A stretch of 64,000 nucleotides of DNA from Loktanella sp. SALINAS62 (GTDB lineage: Bacteria > Pseudomonadota > Alphaproteobacteria > Rhodobacterales > Rhodobacteraceae), in NCBI RefSeq assembly GCF_018263905.1, contig NZ_JAAFZU010000055.1:429818-493817 (forward strand), read 5' to 3'. Positions within the stretch are counted from its first letter, which is position 1, and every line of letters begins with the position of its first letter. Of the stretch, positions 8,967 through 18,171 are shown piece by piece. Both the position numbers and the translations under genes were made by a program. The notes under the pieces are model-generated. The model did not search any database and had not been told where the DNA came from. It saw only the letters and a program-made list of their open reading frames with translations.

Positions 8967-9626
8967 ATGGACCTGACCCTGCATTATGCCCCCGACAACG
9001 CATCGCTGTGCGTACGCCTCGCACTTGAAACACTGGGCGTGCCCTATCGCACCACATTGGTCGACCGCGCGACCCGCGCGCAAAGATCGCCCGCATACCG
9101 GGCGCTGAATCCTGCCGGGCTGATCCCTGTGCTGGAAACCCCCGATGGCCCGGTGTTTGAAACCGCAGCGATCCTGCTGTGGCTGTCAGATCGCCATCCC
9201 GGCAATCTGTTGCCGGACGGGAAAGCACGCGGGCGGGCGCTGTCGTGGCTGTTCTGGCTGTCGAACACGCTGCATCCCGCCCTGCGCGGCACGTTTTATC
9301 CCGATACCTATACCCCTGCCCCGGCCGGCATGATCCGCGCCGCAATGCAGGCGCAGGTCAGCGCGCATCTGGCGTTGATCGACGCGCATACAGACGCGTT
9401 GTCGCCCCTGCATCACTGCTATCTTGCGCCGATGCTGCGCTGGACGGCACTGTATGGTGACAACGGCGATTGGTTTTCGATCCGGGATTTTCCAGCCCTG
9501 CAGACCCTAGCCACGGTATTCGAAGCATCGCCCGCCGCCCAGCGCGCCGCCATGGCAGAAGGTCTGGGCCCCACCCCGTTCAGCGCGCCGCGACACGCAC
9601 AACCGCCCGAAGGCACCGCAACGTGA
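8967..9626 (+). CDS. Glutathione S-transferase family protein
   Basis: A 219-residue cytosolic GST-fold protein. The N-terminal thioredoxin-like domain is seen in LHYAPDNASLCVRLALETLG, the cis-proline and glutathione-binding motif in NPAGLIPVLETPDG and the ETAAILLWLSDR helix; an all-helical C-terminal domain follows (from about residue 88). The catalytic residue may be Ser14 of NASLCV. The substrate is unknown. AGGAT seven bases before the ATG can serve as ribosome-binding site. Its GTGA end overlaps the start of the EamA transporter, so the two are co-translated. Confidence 0.85.
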   Translation: MDLTLHYAPDNASLCVRLALETLGVPYRTTLVDRATRAQRSPAYRALNPAGLIPVLETPDGPVFETAAILLWLSDRHPGNLLPDGKARGRALSWLFWLSNTLHPALRGTFYPDTYTPAPAGMIRAAMQAQVSAHLALIDAHTDALSPLHHCYLAPMLRWTALYGDNGDWFSIRDFPALQTLATVFEASPAAQRAAMAEGLGPTPFSAPRHAQPPEGTAT

Positions 9627-10531
9627 AAAACACCGACCGTCCCTTTGCCGGTATCCTGCTGATGCTGGGCTTTTGCGTGTTGGCCCCGTTGGGGGACGGG
9701 CTGGCCAAGCTGCTGGGCGGCGCGGTCGCACTGGGCCTGCTGGTCTTTGCGCGTTTTGCGATACAGGCCGTCGTTCTGGTGCCGCTGGTCATGGCGCGCG
9801 GTGGGTCACTGCGCGCACCACAGGAATTGCGACACCTCGTCTGGGCGCGCAGCATTCTTCATATCGCGGGCATGGGCCTGATGTTTGGCGCGCTTCGCTT
9901 TTTGCCGCTGGCCGACGCGCTTGCCATCGCCTTTGTCATGCCGTTCATCCTGCTTTTGCTGGGCCGGTTCGTGATGAATGAACAGGTCGGCCCGCAGCGG
10001 CTGATCGCCTGCGCGGTGGGCTTTGCAGGCACACTGCTGGTCATCCAGCCCAATTTTGCCGAAGTCGGCGCGCCCGCGCTGCTGCCGCTGGGGGTTGCCG
10101 TGACCTTTGCCCTGTTCATGCTGGTCACGCGCCATCTGTCGGGCGAAATCGACCCGGTCCGGTTGCAGGCCATCGGCGGATTGCAGGCCAGCGTCGTGGT
10201 CCTGCCGCTGCTGATCGTGATCCCCGGACCGATGACGACGCTGACCGTGCCCGACGGCCCGACCCTGTTGCTGGTGCTGCTGATGGGCCTTGTCGGCACC
10301 TTCGCGCATCTGCTGATCACATGGAGCCTGCGCTGCGCGCCCGCGTCCACGCTTGCGCCGATGCAATATCTTGAAATCCCGTTCGGCACCGCGATTGGCT
10401 GGGCAATGTTCGGTGATCTGCCCAACGGTCTTGCCGCCGCCGGGATCGTCGTGACCGTTGCTGCCGGGCTTTATGTCATTGTCCGAGAGCGTAATCTATC
10501 GCGCCGCGCAACCCCTGCGGCTCCAGCGTGA
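9623..10531 (+). CDS. EamA/DMT-superfamily transporter
   Basis: A 302-residue inner-membrane protein with about ten hydrophobic segments in two EamA halves, as in drug/metabolite exporters of the RhaT/YdcZ type. I start at GTG (MKNTDRPFAG), which overlaps the GST stop codon by four bases (GTGA); the frame upstream is only an unused extension inside the GST gene. The substrate cannot be read from sequence. Its last 56 bases overlap the 3' end of the convergent thiamine pyrophosphokinase gene. Confidence 0.85.
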   Translation: MKNTDRPFAGILLMLGFCVLAPLGDGLAKLLGGAVALGLLVFARFAIQAVVLVPLVMARGGSLRAPQELRHLVWARSILHIAGMGLMFGALRFLPLADALAIAFVMPFILLLLGRFVMNEQVGPQRLIACAVGFAGTLLVIQPNFAEVGAPALLPLGVAVTFALFMLVTRHLSGEIDPVRLQAIGGLQASVVVLPLLIVIPGPMTTLTVPDGPTLLLVLLMGLVGTFAHLLITWSLRCAPASTLAPMQYLEIPFGTAIGWAMFGDLPNGLAAAGIVVTVAAGLYVIVRERNLSRRATPAAPA

Positions 10532-11165
10532 TCAGCACCGGGCCGTCGATTGTCAGGTCGATCCGGTCACGCGCTGCCCGGTTCGAACTGCTGACGCGAC
10601 CGTCAGGTGCCAAATCCATCACATCCATATCCCAGACCAGCCCCGCCGTCGTGACCACCGCGTCACCCAAAGGCATCAGCGCGACCCGTGTGTTGTGCGG
10701 GGCTGCGATCTGACTGTGACCAGGGCGGGCCAGCACGCACACCTCTGACGCGGACACCAGCACGACATGATAGGCGCGGCTGCGGGCGACTGCGGCCAGC
10801 GTCGCCAGCGTATGATCCAGCCGTGCCCCCAGAAACCCCACAGCCAGGATCAGCGGGGCGCGCAACGCCGCAAGGCATTTTTCGAAATCCGTTGTGTCCT
10901 GATCCGTCACGGTTTGAATCAGATCGGCAAAAGTATCGCGCGCCCTGTCAGACAGGCTGTCCATGTCCCCGATCACCGCCAGCGGCGTCATCCCGGCATC
11001 CAGAAGCCAATCCGCGCCACCATCGGCCGCAACCACACTTGGCGCAAATGTAAGACATATGTTAAGATCATTCAGGCCAAGCTCTGACCCGCCAACAAGG
11101 GTGATTGCGTCGCAATGTTCAACAATCGGATAATGTGTCGTTGATTGTTTCATATTTCGGGACAT
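10476..11165 (-). CDS. thiN: Thiamine pyrophosphokinase
   Basis: Transfers pyrophosphate from ATP to thiamine to give the cofactor thiamine diphosphate. The 229-residue protein carries the family motifs VVAADGGADWLLDAG (near residue 44), VIGDMDSLS (64) and TDQDTTDFEKCL (87), and GFLGARLDHTLA (112). The start is uncertain: the first ATG has AAGGA immediately before it, and a second ATG four codons in (MKQSTTHY) is also possible. The C-terminal coding end overlaps the EamA gene tail to tail by 56 bases. No thiamine riboswitch is apparent upstream. Confidence 0.9.
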   Translation of the reverse strand: MSRNMKQSTTHYPIVEHCDAITLVGGSELGLNDLNICLTFAPSVVAADGGADWLLDAGMTPLAVIGDMDSLSDRARDTFADLIQTVTDQDTTDFEKCLAALRAPLILAVGFLGARLDHTLATLAAVARSRAYHVVLVSASEVCVLARPGHSQIAAPHNTRVALMPLGDAVVTTAGLVWDMDVMDLAPDGRVSSSNRAARDRIDLTIDGPVLITLEPQGLRGAIDYALGQ

Positions 11166-11276
11166 TCCTTAAAAGCGCCCCAAAATCAACCACGCGGCAC
11201 CGTGGGTTTGTTCCGCTTTACGAACCAATTCAAGGTAAACAAGGCATATTGAGTTTGACAAAAAGCGAGGGACATC

Positions 11277-13502
11277 ATGGTTGAGTCGAGCAAGATTCTT
11301 ACCGTCTCCTACGGCACCTTCTCTTGTACGCTGGAAGGATTCGATGATTCCTTTTCCACGATGAAGGCGATTGCGGAATATTTCCGTGATCTGGCCGCAG
11401 GGGACAGGTATTTCGGGGCGGAACCACCGACGCCCGATGCTGAAATGCTGACCCGCATCGCGGAACGCGAAATCTCGCGCCGAGTCGAAGCCCGCACATC
11501 TGATGCCGGGATCGTGCTGCGTGCGTCCGATCCGACATCACGGGCGCTGGCCGCCGATCCTGCACCGGCGATGCCACCGGCACAGACACCGCCTGCGGAC
11601 GCGGCAGTCGTGCGCCCCGAACAGGCCCCCGCCAAAGAACCGGAAACTGCGGACGTGAACGCGTTCGTCGCGGACGCATCCAGTACTGGCGAACGTGCCA
11701 CCGCATCAGAAACCGTCGCGGACAAGCTCAAACGGATCAGGTCCGTCGTCGGCAACGCGGCGGACAGCAGCTATGCCGAAGATCTGGACGATGACGCGCC
11801 GATGCCGAACCTGTCGGACGCTGCCGCGCCGCAGGACGATGATGCACAGGGCGAGGGCGACCTTGAACCGGCTGATGATGACCGGGCCGATATTGAACCA
11901 GTCGTGACGGATCGCAAAGCCGATGACATGGCGCGCACTGCCGCCGCGCCAAGCGATGACGTCGAAAGCCCGGACGAGGATCAACAGGTCGCCCCTGCAA
12001 AGGTTTCCGCCATCGACCCGGAAGAAATCGATGACGTCGACGCCGGATTGCCCGACGCCTATGCCGCGCTGGACGATGATCTGGACGACGATACCGATGA
12101 CCAGATCAAGGCGGTTTTGCGCAATCTGGAACGCGCAGGTCTGCGTGCACCGGTGCAGCAGACATCCGACATGGCCGAAGACACCGCAGCGCCTGACCCG
12201 GAAGTAGTTGAAAAGGCAGACGCCGCCGCGAACATGGCCGACGAAGCTGGCCCAGACGATGCGGATGGTGCGACGGACACGGCACAGGACGACAATGACG
12301 ATAACCAGGCCACGTTGATCCAATCCTTGATGGCCGAAAACGGCCCCTCTGAATCCAAGGACGATGAGTCGACTTCACCCGCTGCCGCGCAGGATACGTC
12401 AGAAACCAGCCCTGACGACGACGATCCGGCGCCTGCCGTGACACCGCGACGCGGGCGAATCCTGCGCGTCACACGCAGGACACGCCCCGATGCGGTGCCC
12501 GCCGAAGCAACCGAAACCGTTGCCGACCCGCAGCCAGCTGCCGAAGCCGCACAGGCCCGGCTGGATACAGCACGCAGCACGGACACTGGCGACACTGACA
12601 CACGGTCTGCGATCCAATCGACGCTGTCCGCAGAGGCAGAAGCCGACCTGCAACGCGATTTGGCTGCCGCCGAACAGGCTGCGCAAAACGAATTGCAGGG
12701 CGAACAAGCGGTCGACGACAGCGATGACGCTGCGATGCAGTACGACGATCTGGTGCCGGACGCGTCCGAACAGGACGATGTGAAACCGTCCAAGGCGGTC
12801 GCCAAAGCACCCGCCGAAACCACCGCGCCACGCGCGCCCTTGCCCAACGCTTCGGAAGCGGAAATGTCGCGCATCACCGCGCAGACCGAACACGAAATGG
12901 CAAATCCCGAAAGCAGCCGCCGCCGTGAGGCGATTGCACATCTCAAGGCGGCGGTTGCCGCGACCGAAGCCGCGCGTCAGTTGGGTGAGCCGCGCAAGGC
13001 CAAGCCCCTCGAAGAAGGCGCGTTCCGCGACGATCTGCAACAGGTTGTGCAGCCACGCCGCCCGGTAGCCGATGCCGCCAGTTCCCGCACCGAACGGCCA
13101 CGCCCGGCGCCGCTGAAACTGGTCGCTAGCCAGCGTGTCGATGACACCCCGGCAGCGCCCAGCGCACCGGTCCAACCGCGCCGCGTGGCAAAAGTCGAAG
13201 CTGCACCCGCCAGCGACAATTTCGCCGAATATGCCGAAACGGTCGGCGCATCGTCACTGCAGGATTTGTTGGAAGCCGCCGCCGCCTATATCGCCATCGT
13301 GGAAGGGTCCGAAGACTTCTCTCGTCCGCAGATCATGAAAAAGGTGCAGTCGACAACGACAGAGGAATTCAGCCGCGAAGACGGGCTGCGATCCTTTGGC
13401 ACACTGCTGCGGCAGGGGCGGATCGAAAAGGCCCGCGCCGGACGTTTCCAGATTTCGGAACGCACCCGGTTCCGCCCGGAACCGCACGCCGCGAACGGCT
13501 GA
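11277..13502 (+). CDS. Large acidic, mostly disordered protein of unknown function
   Basis: A 741-residue protein I cannot assign. Residues 1-75 form a compact, probably folded head (ILTVSYGTFSCTLEGFDDSF, EYFRDLAAGDRYFGAEPP). Residues 80-640 are low-complexity, very rich in Asp, Glu, Ala and Pro with few hydrophobics (runs such as DDDDPAPAV), so most likely disordered. A second ordered part is at the C-terminus (about 655-735: SLQDLLEAAAAYIAIVEG, FSRPQIMKKVQ, REDGLRSFGTLLRQGRIEKA), which looks like a small helical or winged-helix-like domain. There is no signal peptide or membrane segment. GAGGGA precedes the ATG, and a strong terminator follows. It is monocistronic. Automated names for such proteins would rest only on composition. 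Confidence 0.7.
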   Translation: MVESSKILTVSYGTFSCTLEGFDDSFSTMKAIAEYFRDLAAGDRYFGAEPPTPDAEMLTRIAEREISRRVEARTSDAGIVLRASDPTSRALAADPAPAMPPAQTPPADAAVVRPEQAPAKEPETADVNAFVADASSTGERATASETVADKLKRIRSVVGNAADSSYAEDLDDDAPMPNLSDAAAPQDDDAQGEGDLEPADDDRADIEPVVTDRKADDMARTAAAPSDDVESPDEDQQVAPAKVSAIDPEEIDDVDAGLPDAYAALDDDLDDDTDDQIKAVLRNLERAGLRAPVQQTSDMAEDTAAPDPEVVEKADAAANMADEAGPDDADGATDTAQDDNDDNQATLIQSLMAENGPSESKDDESTSPAAAQDTSETSPDDDDPAPAVTPRRGRILRVTRRTRPDAVPAEATETVADPQPAAEAAQARLDTARSTDTGDTDTRSAIQSTLSAEAEADLQRDLAAAEQAAQNELQGEQAVDDSDDAAMQYDDLVPDASEQDDVKPSKAVAKAPAETTAPRAPLPNASEAEMSRITAQTEHEMANPESSRRREAIAHLKAAVAATEAARQLGEPRKAKPLEEGAFRDDLQQVVQPRRPVADAASSRTERPRPAPLKLVASQRVDDTPAAPSAPVQPRRVAKVEAAPASDNFAEYAETVGASSLQDLLEAAAAYIAIVEGSEDFSRPQIMKKVQSTTTEEFSREDGLRSFGTLLRQGRIEKARAGRFQISERTRFRPEPHAANG

Positions 13503-13522
13503 CAGTGCCACATCACCACAGC

Positions 13523-13552
13523 AAAAAGGCGAAGGATGATCCTTCGCCTTTT
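13523..13552. terminator. Bidirectional terminator
   Basis: A 13-bp stem (AAAAGGCGAAGGA / TCCTTCGCCTTTT) with a three-base loop TGA, flanked by A and T runs on opposite sides. It ends the acidic-protein gene on the plus strand and the purA-DUF2842 transcript on the minus strand. Confidence 0.9.
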
Positions 13553-13586
13553 CGCGTTATGGGGCGTCATTAATCGGAACGAACGG

Positions 13587-13823
13587 TTACTGATCGTCGT
13601 CAGGATCAGGCTGGCCGATCCCGCGGAACACCGCGCGGAACGGCACAACCCACAAGATACCAAGACCGACGTAGACGGCCAGTTCCAACAGGATCGACGG
13701 CCGATCCAAAACCGATACGATGCTGACGGCCACGATGATATATCCCGGCAGACCCAGCACCAGAATGAAAAGCGCAAGACGCTTGCGCGCCTTGTAGCTT
13801 AGGGATGCAAACCAGTTATTCAT
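13587..13823 (-). CDS. DUF2842 membrane protein
   Basis: A 78-residue protein with two membrane segments ([21 protein letters not shown] and [18 protein letters not shown]) and an acidic tail ending PDPDDDQ. It matches the alphaproteobacterial DUF2842 family, of unknown function. Its ATG overlaps the purA stop by four bases (ATGA), so it is translationally coupled to purA. Confidence 0.85.
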   Translation of the reverse strand: MNNWFASLSYKARKRLALFILVLGLPGYIIVAVSIVSVLDRPSILLELAVYVGLGILWVVPFRAVFRGIGQPDPDDDQ

Positions 13824-15115
13824 CGCCCGGCAAACGGATCGGTGACCAAGATCGTATCTTCACGCTCTGGCGAGGTGGATACCAATGCGACCGGGCAATC
13901 GATCAGCTCTTCGATCCGGCGGACATATTTGATCGCCTGCGCGGGCAGATCGTTCCACGACCGCGCGCCTTCGGTCGATTCGGACCAGCCGGGCATTTCT
14001 TCATAAATCGGGACGCAGCGCGCCTGCTGGTCCGCCGCCGTCGGCAGATAATCCAGCGTCTTGCCGTCCAGATCGTAGCCTGTGCAGATCTTCAATGTCT
14101 CGAACCCGTCCAGCACATCCAGTTTCGTCAGTGAAATCCCCGACACACCGGAAGTAGCACAGGTTTGCCGCACAAGCGCTGCGTCAAACCAGCCGCACCG
14201 GCGTTTGCGCCCTGTTGTGGTGCCAAATTCATGACCGCGCTGGCCCAGCTTTTCGCCGTCGGCATCGTGCAGTTCGGTCGGGAACGGGCCTTCACCGACG
14301 CGGGTCGTATAGGCCTTGACGATCCCCAGCACGAAATCAATCGCGTTCGGGCCCACCCCGGTGCCCGTTGCGGCCTGCCCTGCGATGACATTCGACGATG
14401 TCACATAAGGATAGGTGCCAAAGTCGATATCCAGCAACGCGCCCTGCGCGCCCTCGAACAAGATCCGCTTGCCCGCTTTCTTCTTTTCGGACAGCACTTT
14501 CCAGACCGGTGCAGCGTATTCCAGAATGGCGTCCGCCACATCGCGTAATTGCGCCAGCAGCGCATCGCGGTCGATCGGGTCCATGCCCAGACCACGGCGC
14601 AATGCGTCGTGATGCACCAGTGCGCGGTCGACCCGCAATTCCAGTGTCGCCGCATCCGCAAGATCCGCGACGCGGATCGCGCGACGTCCAACCTTGTCTT
14701 CGTAAGCCGGGCCGATCCCCCGGCCCGTCGTGCCGATCTTTGCCACGCTTGCCTGATTTTCGCGGGCCCGGTCCAATTCGCCATGGAACGGCAGGATCAG
14801 CGGCGTGTTTTCCGCAATCATCAGCGTTTCCGGCGTGATTTCAACGCCCTGCCCACGCAGGCCGTCAATTTCGCCCAGCAGATGCCACGGGTCCAGCACG
14901 ACGCCATTACCGATCACCGACAGCTTGCCGCCGCGCACCACGCCGCTGGGCAGCGCGTGCAATTTATAGACGGCACCGTCGATAACCAAGGTATGACCCG
15001 CGTTATGACCGCCCTGAAACCGGGCGATGACATCGGCCCGTTCGCTTAGCCAATCGACGATCTTGCCTTTGCCTTCGTCGCCCCATTGCGCGCCGACGAC
15101 TACTACATTTGCCAT
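13820..15115 (-). CDS. purA: Adenylosuccinate synthetase
   Basis: Joins IMP and aspartate with GTP to give adenylosuccinate, the first step from IMP to AMP. The 431-residue protein begins [21 protein letters not shown], which contains the GTP-binding loop GDEGKGK and the catalytic Asp; [28 protein letters not shown] and the C-terminal TSPEREDTI motif are also present. I start at MANVV, in line with the family; the frame runs 25 codons further without purpose. It is followed with overlap by the DUF2842 gene. Confidence 0.97.
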   Translation of the reverse strand: MANVVVVGAQWGDEGKGKIVDWLSERADVIARFQGGHNAGHTLVIDGAVYKLHALPSGVVRGGKLSVIGNGVVLDPWHLLGEIDGLRGQGVEITPETLMIAENTPLILPFHGELDRARENQASVAKIGTTGRGIGPAYEDKVGRRAIRVADLADAATLELRVDRALVHHDALRRGLGMDPIDRDALLAQLRDVADAILEYAAPVWKVLSEKKKAGKRILFEGAQGALLDIDFGTYPYVTSSNVIAGQAATGTGVGPNAIDFVLGIVKAYTTRVGEGPFPTELHDADGEKLGQRGHEFGTTTGRKRRCGWFDAALVRQTCATSGVSGISLTKLDVLDGFETLKICTGYDLDGKTLDYLPTAADQQARCVPIYEEMPGWSESTEGARSWNDLPAQAIKYVRRIEELIDCPVALVSTSPEREDTILVTDPFAGR

Positions 15116-15265
15116 GCGTTGTGTCCCAATCTGATGTCCGATGACCGCTATATCGTTCCGAACGCCGGTCTGAAACCTTAAAACGTGCACGGCTTTCAGG
15201 GTTGCGAGCGATACCCCAACCGCATAGATAGCCCCGGAACCAATTTACAGCCAGGCCAGCACTTC

Positions 15266-15625
15266 ATGGAAAACGTCGTCCTTGTCATTCACCTGATCCT
15301 TGCACTGACATTGATCGGCACGGTCCTGTTGCAGCGGTCCGAAGGCGGCGGTCTGGGCATTGGTGGCGGTGGCGGCGGTAGCACCGGCAGCCGTCCGGCC
15401 GCGACCCCGATGGGCAAGGTCACATGGTTTCTGGCGCTGGCTTTCATTGGCACGTCCATTGCGCTGACAATCATCGCAGCCGAAAATGCTGCGGGGTCGT
15501 CCGTGATCGACCGGTTGATCGACGCACCGGACCCGGTCCAAAGCGCACCTGCCCTGCCGGGCGATGCCAACGGCCTGTTGCCACCACCGGTCGGTGACGA
15601 CGCGCTGGTGCCTTCGGGCGACTAA
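15266..15625 (+). CDS. secG: Preprotein translocase subunit SecG
   Basis: Small membrane subunit of the SecYEG channel. The 119-residue protein has two membrane segments (VVLVIHLILALTLIGTVLLQ and VTWFLALAFIGTSIALTIIA) joined by the typical Gly-rich cytoplasmic loop with RSEGGGLGIGGGG. The Pro/Asp-rich C-terminal tail of about 40 residues is longer than in enteric SecG. The start MENVVLV has only a weak ribosome-binding site. It lies upstream of pyrG, a common alphaproteobacterial order (secG-pyrG). Confidence 0.93.
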   Translation: MENVVLVIHLILALTLIGTVLLQRSEGGGLGIGGGGGGSTGSRPAATPMGKVTWFLALAFIGTSIALTIIAAENAAGSSVIDRLIDAPDPVQSAPALPGDANGLLPPPVGDDALVPSGD

Positions 15626-15786
15626 CACCTGACATCACAGGATCTTGGCGCGGCCACCGGGCGTGTCACCATCATCTTGCGTCACGGGTTGCGGCCATGG
15701 CCTGAATTGGGCTATCGTTAAATCCCGTGACAGGGCGTACTTTGCACGCCGTCGAACCTGAAACGCGACGCACGGGGGCCCTTGAT

Positions 15787-17430
15787 TTGGCACGTTATAT
15801 TTTCATCACCGGTGGTGTAGTGTCCTCTTTGGGCAAAGGTCTGGCGTCAGCCGCATTGGGCGCGCTGTTGCAGGCACGCGGCTACACGGTGCGGCTGCGC
15901 AAGCTTGATCCCTATCTGAACGTCGACCCCGGTACGATGTCGCCCTTCGAACACGGAGAGGTGTTCGTTACCGACGATGGCGCGGAAACCGACCTCGACC
16001 TTGGCCATTATGAACGCTTCACCGGTGTGCCCGCCCGCATGAGCGATTCTGTCTCTTCCGGTCGGGTCTATTCGACTGTGCTGGAAAAAGAGCGCAGGGG
16101 CGATTATCTGGGCAAGACGATACAGGTCGTGCCCCACGTCACCAACGAAATTAAGGATTTCCTGAAAGTCGGTGACGACGAGGTCGATTTCATGCTCTGC
16201 GAGATTGGCGGAACCGTCGGTGACATCGAAGGCCTGCCGTTTTTCGAAGCGATCCGCCAGTTTTCCCACGACAAGCCGCGCGGCGAATGTATTTTCATGC
16301 ACCTGACGCTGCTGCCCTATCTGGCCGCCAGCGGCGAGCTAAAGACCAAACCGACCCAGCACAGCGTCAAGGAATTGCAATCCATCGGCATCGCCCCCGA
16401 CGTGCTGGTCTGTCGGTCAGAACACCCGATCCCCGAGCGAGAGCGTGAGAAAATCGCGCTTTTCTGCAACGTGCGAAAGGATTCCGTGGTCGCCGCCTAT
16501 GACCTGAAATCCATCTACGAAGCGCCGCTTGCATATCACGCGCAGGGTCTGGATCAGGCCGTGCTGGACGCCTTTGGCATCAGCCCCGCGCCGCAGCCGA
16601 AACTGGATATCTGGCACGACGTGCAGGACCGCATCCACAACCCCGAAGGCGAAGTGACAATCGCCATCGTCGGCAAATACGTGCAGCTTGAAGACGCCTA
16701 CAAATCCATCAAAGAGGCACTGACTCATGGCGGCATGGCCAATCGGGTCAAGGTCAACGTGGAATGGGTCGACGCGGAACTGTTCGACCGTGAAGACGCG
16801 GCGCCGCATCTGGAACATTACAACGCCATTCTTGTTCCCGGCGGATTTGGCGAACGCGGCACCGAAGGCAAGATCAAGGCGGCCCAGTTCGCCCGTGAAA
16901 AAGGCGTGCCCTATCTGGGCATCTGTCTGGGGATGCAGATGGCCGTGATCGAAGCCGCGCGCAACGTGGCGGGCCTGACGACCGCCGGGTCCGAAGAATT
17001 CGATCACGAAGCCGGCGTGCGCCGCTTTGAACCCGTCGTCTATCATCTGAAAGAATGGGTGCAGGGCAACCACACCGTCGCCCGCAAGGCCGACGACGAC
17101 AAAGGCGGCACCATGCGTCTGGGCGCCTATGACGCGACGCTGAAACCCGGCAGCCGCGTGGCAAACGTGTACGGCACCACCGCGATCGAAGAACGCCACC
17201 GTCACCGCTATGAAGTCGACACCAAGTATCGGCAGCAACTGGAAGACCACGGTCTGTGCTTTTCTGGCATGTCACCCGATGGCAAGCTGCCTGAAATCGT
17301 CGAATGGACCGATCACCCGTGGTTTATCGGCGTGCAATTCCATCCGGAACTGAAATCGAAACCGTTTGCGCCGCATCCACTGTTCAAGGATTTTGTCCGC
17401 GCCGCCGTCGAAAACTCGCGCTTGGTCTAG
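15787..17430 (+). CDS. pyrG: CTP synthase
   Basis: Amidates UTP to CTP using glutamine and ATP. The 547-residue protein has the synthetase domain ([17 protein letters not shown] with the P-loop, [11 protein letters not shown]) and a C-terminal class I glutaminase domain with the nucleophile Cys in YLGICLGMQ and the His-Glu pair in [12 protein letters not shown] start at TTG because the family begins [10 protein letters not shown] and the preceding ACGGGGG can bind ribosomes; the longer frame from 15727 adds 20 residues without homology. The next gene begins three bases after its stop. Confidence 0.97.
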   Translation: MARYIFITGGVVSSLGKGLASAALGALLQARGYTVRLRKLDPYLNVDPGTMSPFEHGEVFVTDDGAETDLDLGHYERFTGVPARMSDSVSSGRVYSTVLEKERRGDYLGKTIQVVPHVTNEIKDFLKVGDDEVDFMLCEIGGTVGDIEGLPFFEAIRQFSHDKPRGECIFMHLTLLPYLAASGELKTKPTQHSVKELQSIGIAPDVLVCRSEHPIPEREREKIALFCNVRKDSVVAAYDLKSIYEAPLAYHAQGLDQAVLDAFGISPAPQPKLDIWHDVQDRIHNPEGEVTIAIVGKYVQLEDAYKSIKEALTHGGMANRVKVNVEWVDAELFDREDAAPHLEHYNAILVPGGFGERGTEGKIKAAQFAREKGVPYLGICLGMQMAVIEAARNVAGLTTAGSEEFDHEAGVRRFEPVVYHLKEWVQGNHTVARKADDDKGGTMRLGAYDATLKPGSRVANVYGTTAIEERHRHRYEVDTKYRQQLEDHGLCFSGMSPDGKLPEIVEWTDHPWFIGVQFHPELKSKPFAPHPLFKDFVRAAVENSRLV

Positions 17431-17433
17431 GGG

Positions 17434-18069
17434 ATGAAAACGCCCGCGACCGTATCGGCACTTGATACACTGGGCCGCGTGCGTCTTTCACCGCATTTCA
17501 TGATGCGGGAATTTCTGTATTCCGAAGTGGCGAATTTCCATGGAATGTCGAATATTCCCGATGATCCAGACCTTGCCATCATGGTCGGCACGCGCCTGTG
17601 CCATGACCTGCTGGAACCTTTGCACCGCACCTTTGGCAGGGTTATCGTCCGGTCCGCATTTCGGTCCTGCGCGGTCAACGCGTTCTGCAACGCGCAGCAA
17701 AAGGCAGGAAAATCAGGCTATAGTTGTGCTGCGAACGAAGCAAATTATGCGGGCCATATCTGGGACAGACGCGATGCGAATGGTCACGCCGGGGCTACGG
17801 CCAGCATCGTGATCCCGTGGTTTGCGGATCGGTTCGAAAACGGGGCCGATTGGCGGTCGTTGGCGTGGTGGATACATGACCACCTGCCATATTCAGAGAT
17901 GTTTTTCTTTCCCAAATATGCGGCCTTCAATCTGACGTGGCACGAACGGCCCACACGCCGGATCGACAGCTATATTTCACCAAAAGGATGCCTGACCAAA
18001 CCCGGCATGGATAACCACGATGGCAGCCATGCCGATTGGTATGCGGGCTTTCCTTCACCGGCGACCTGA
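17434..18069 (+). CDS. Peptidase M15A-like protein of uncertain activity
   Basis: A 211-residue protein without signal peptide. The outline resembles the D-Ala-D-Ala carboxypeptidase M15A/YcbK fold: an N-terminal LSPHFMMREFL, a central VRSAFRSCAVN, a NGHAGATASIVIP segment where zinc peptidases have S-x-H-xx-G-x-A-x-D, then LPYSEMFFF and FNLTWHERP, which could hold the catalytic Glu and last His. The expected Asp ligand appears to be Ser, so it may be inactive or bind metal differently. The start is uncertain, because GGGG is only one base from the ATG; a GTG 16 codons in (VRLSPHF) is an alternative. It follows pyrG by three bases. Confidence 0.55.
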   Translation: MKTPATVSALDTLGRVRLSPHFMMREFLYSEVANFHGMSNIPDDPDLAIMVGTRLCHDLLEPLHRTFGRVIVRSAFRSCAVNAFCNAQQKAGKSGYSCAANEANYAGHIWDRRDANGHAGATASIVIPWFADRFENGADWRSLAWWIHDHLPYSEMFFFPKYAAFNLTWHERPTRRIDSYISPKGCLTKPGMDNHDGSHADWYAGFPSPAT

Positions 18070-18171
18070 GATTCTGCAATTACGCCTTTGTAGACCGCAG
18101 GGGGCCGCCCACATGGCAGCGGGCGGGGCGCATCAACCGCTTTGGCCGACACCGCCCCACCCACAACAATC

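Noticed and set aside
12059-12946. Long minus-strand frame (295 codons) inside the acidic gene
   Set aside because: Ser/Ala-rich shadow of the Asp/Glu/Ala codons on the plus strand; no ribosome-binding site or homology.
18100-18130. GC-rich inverted repeat CCGCCC/GGGCGG near 18105-18126
   Set aside because: Only six pairs with a ten-base loop and no T run; not enough for a terminator call.
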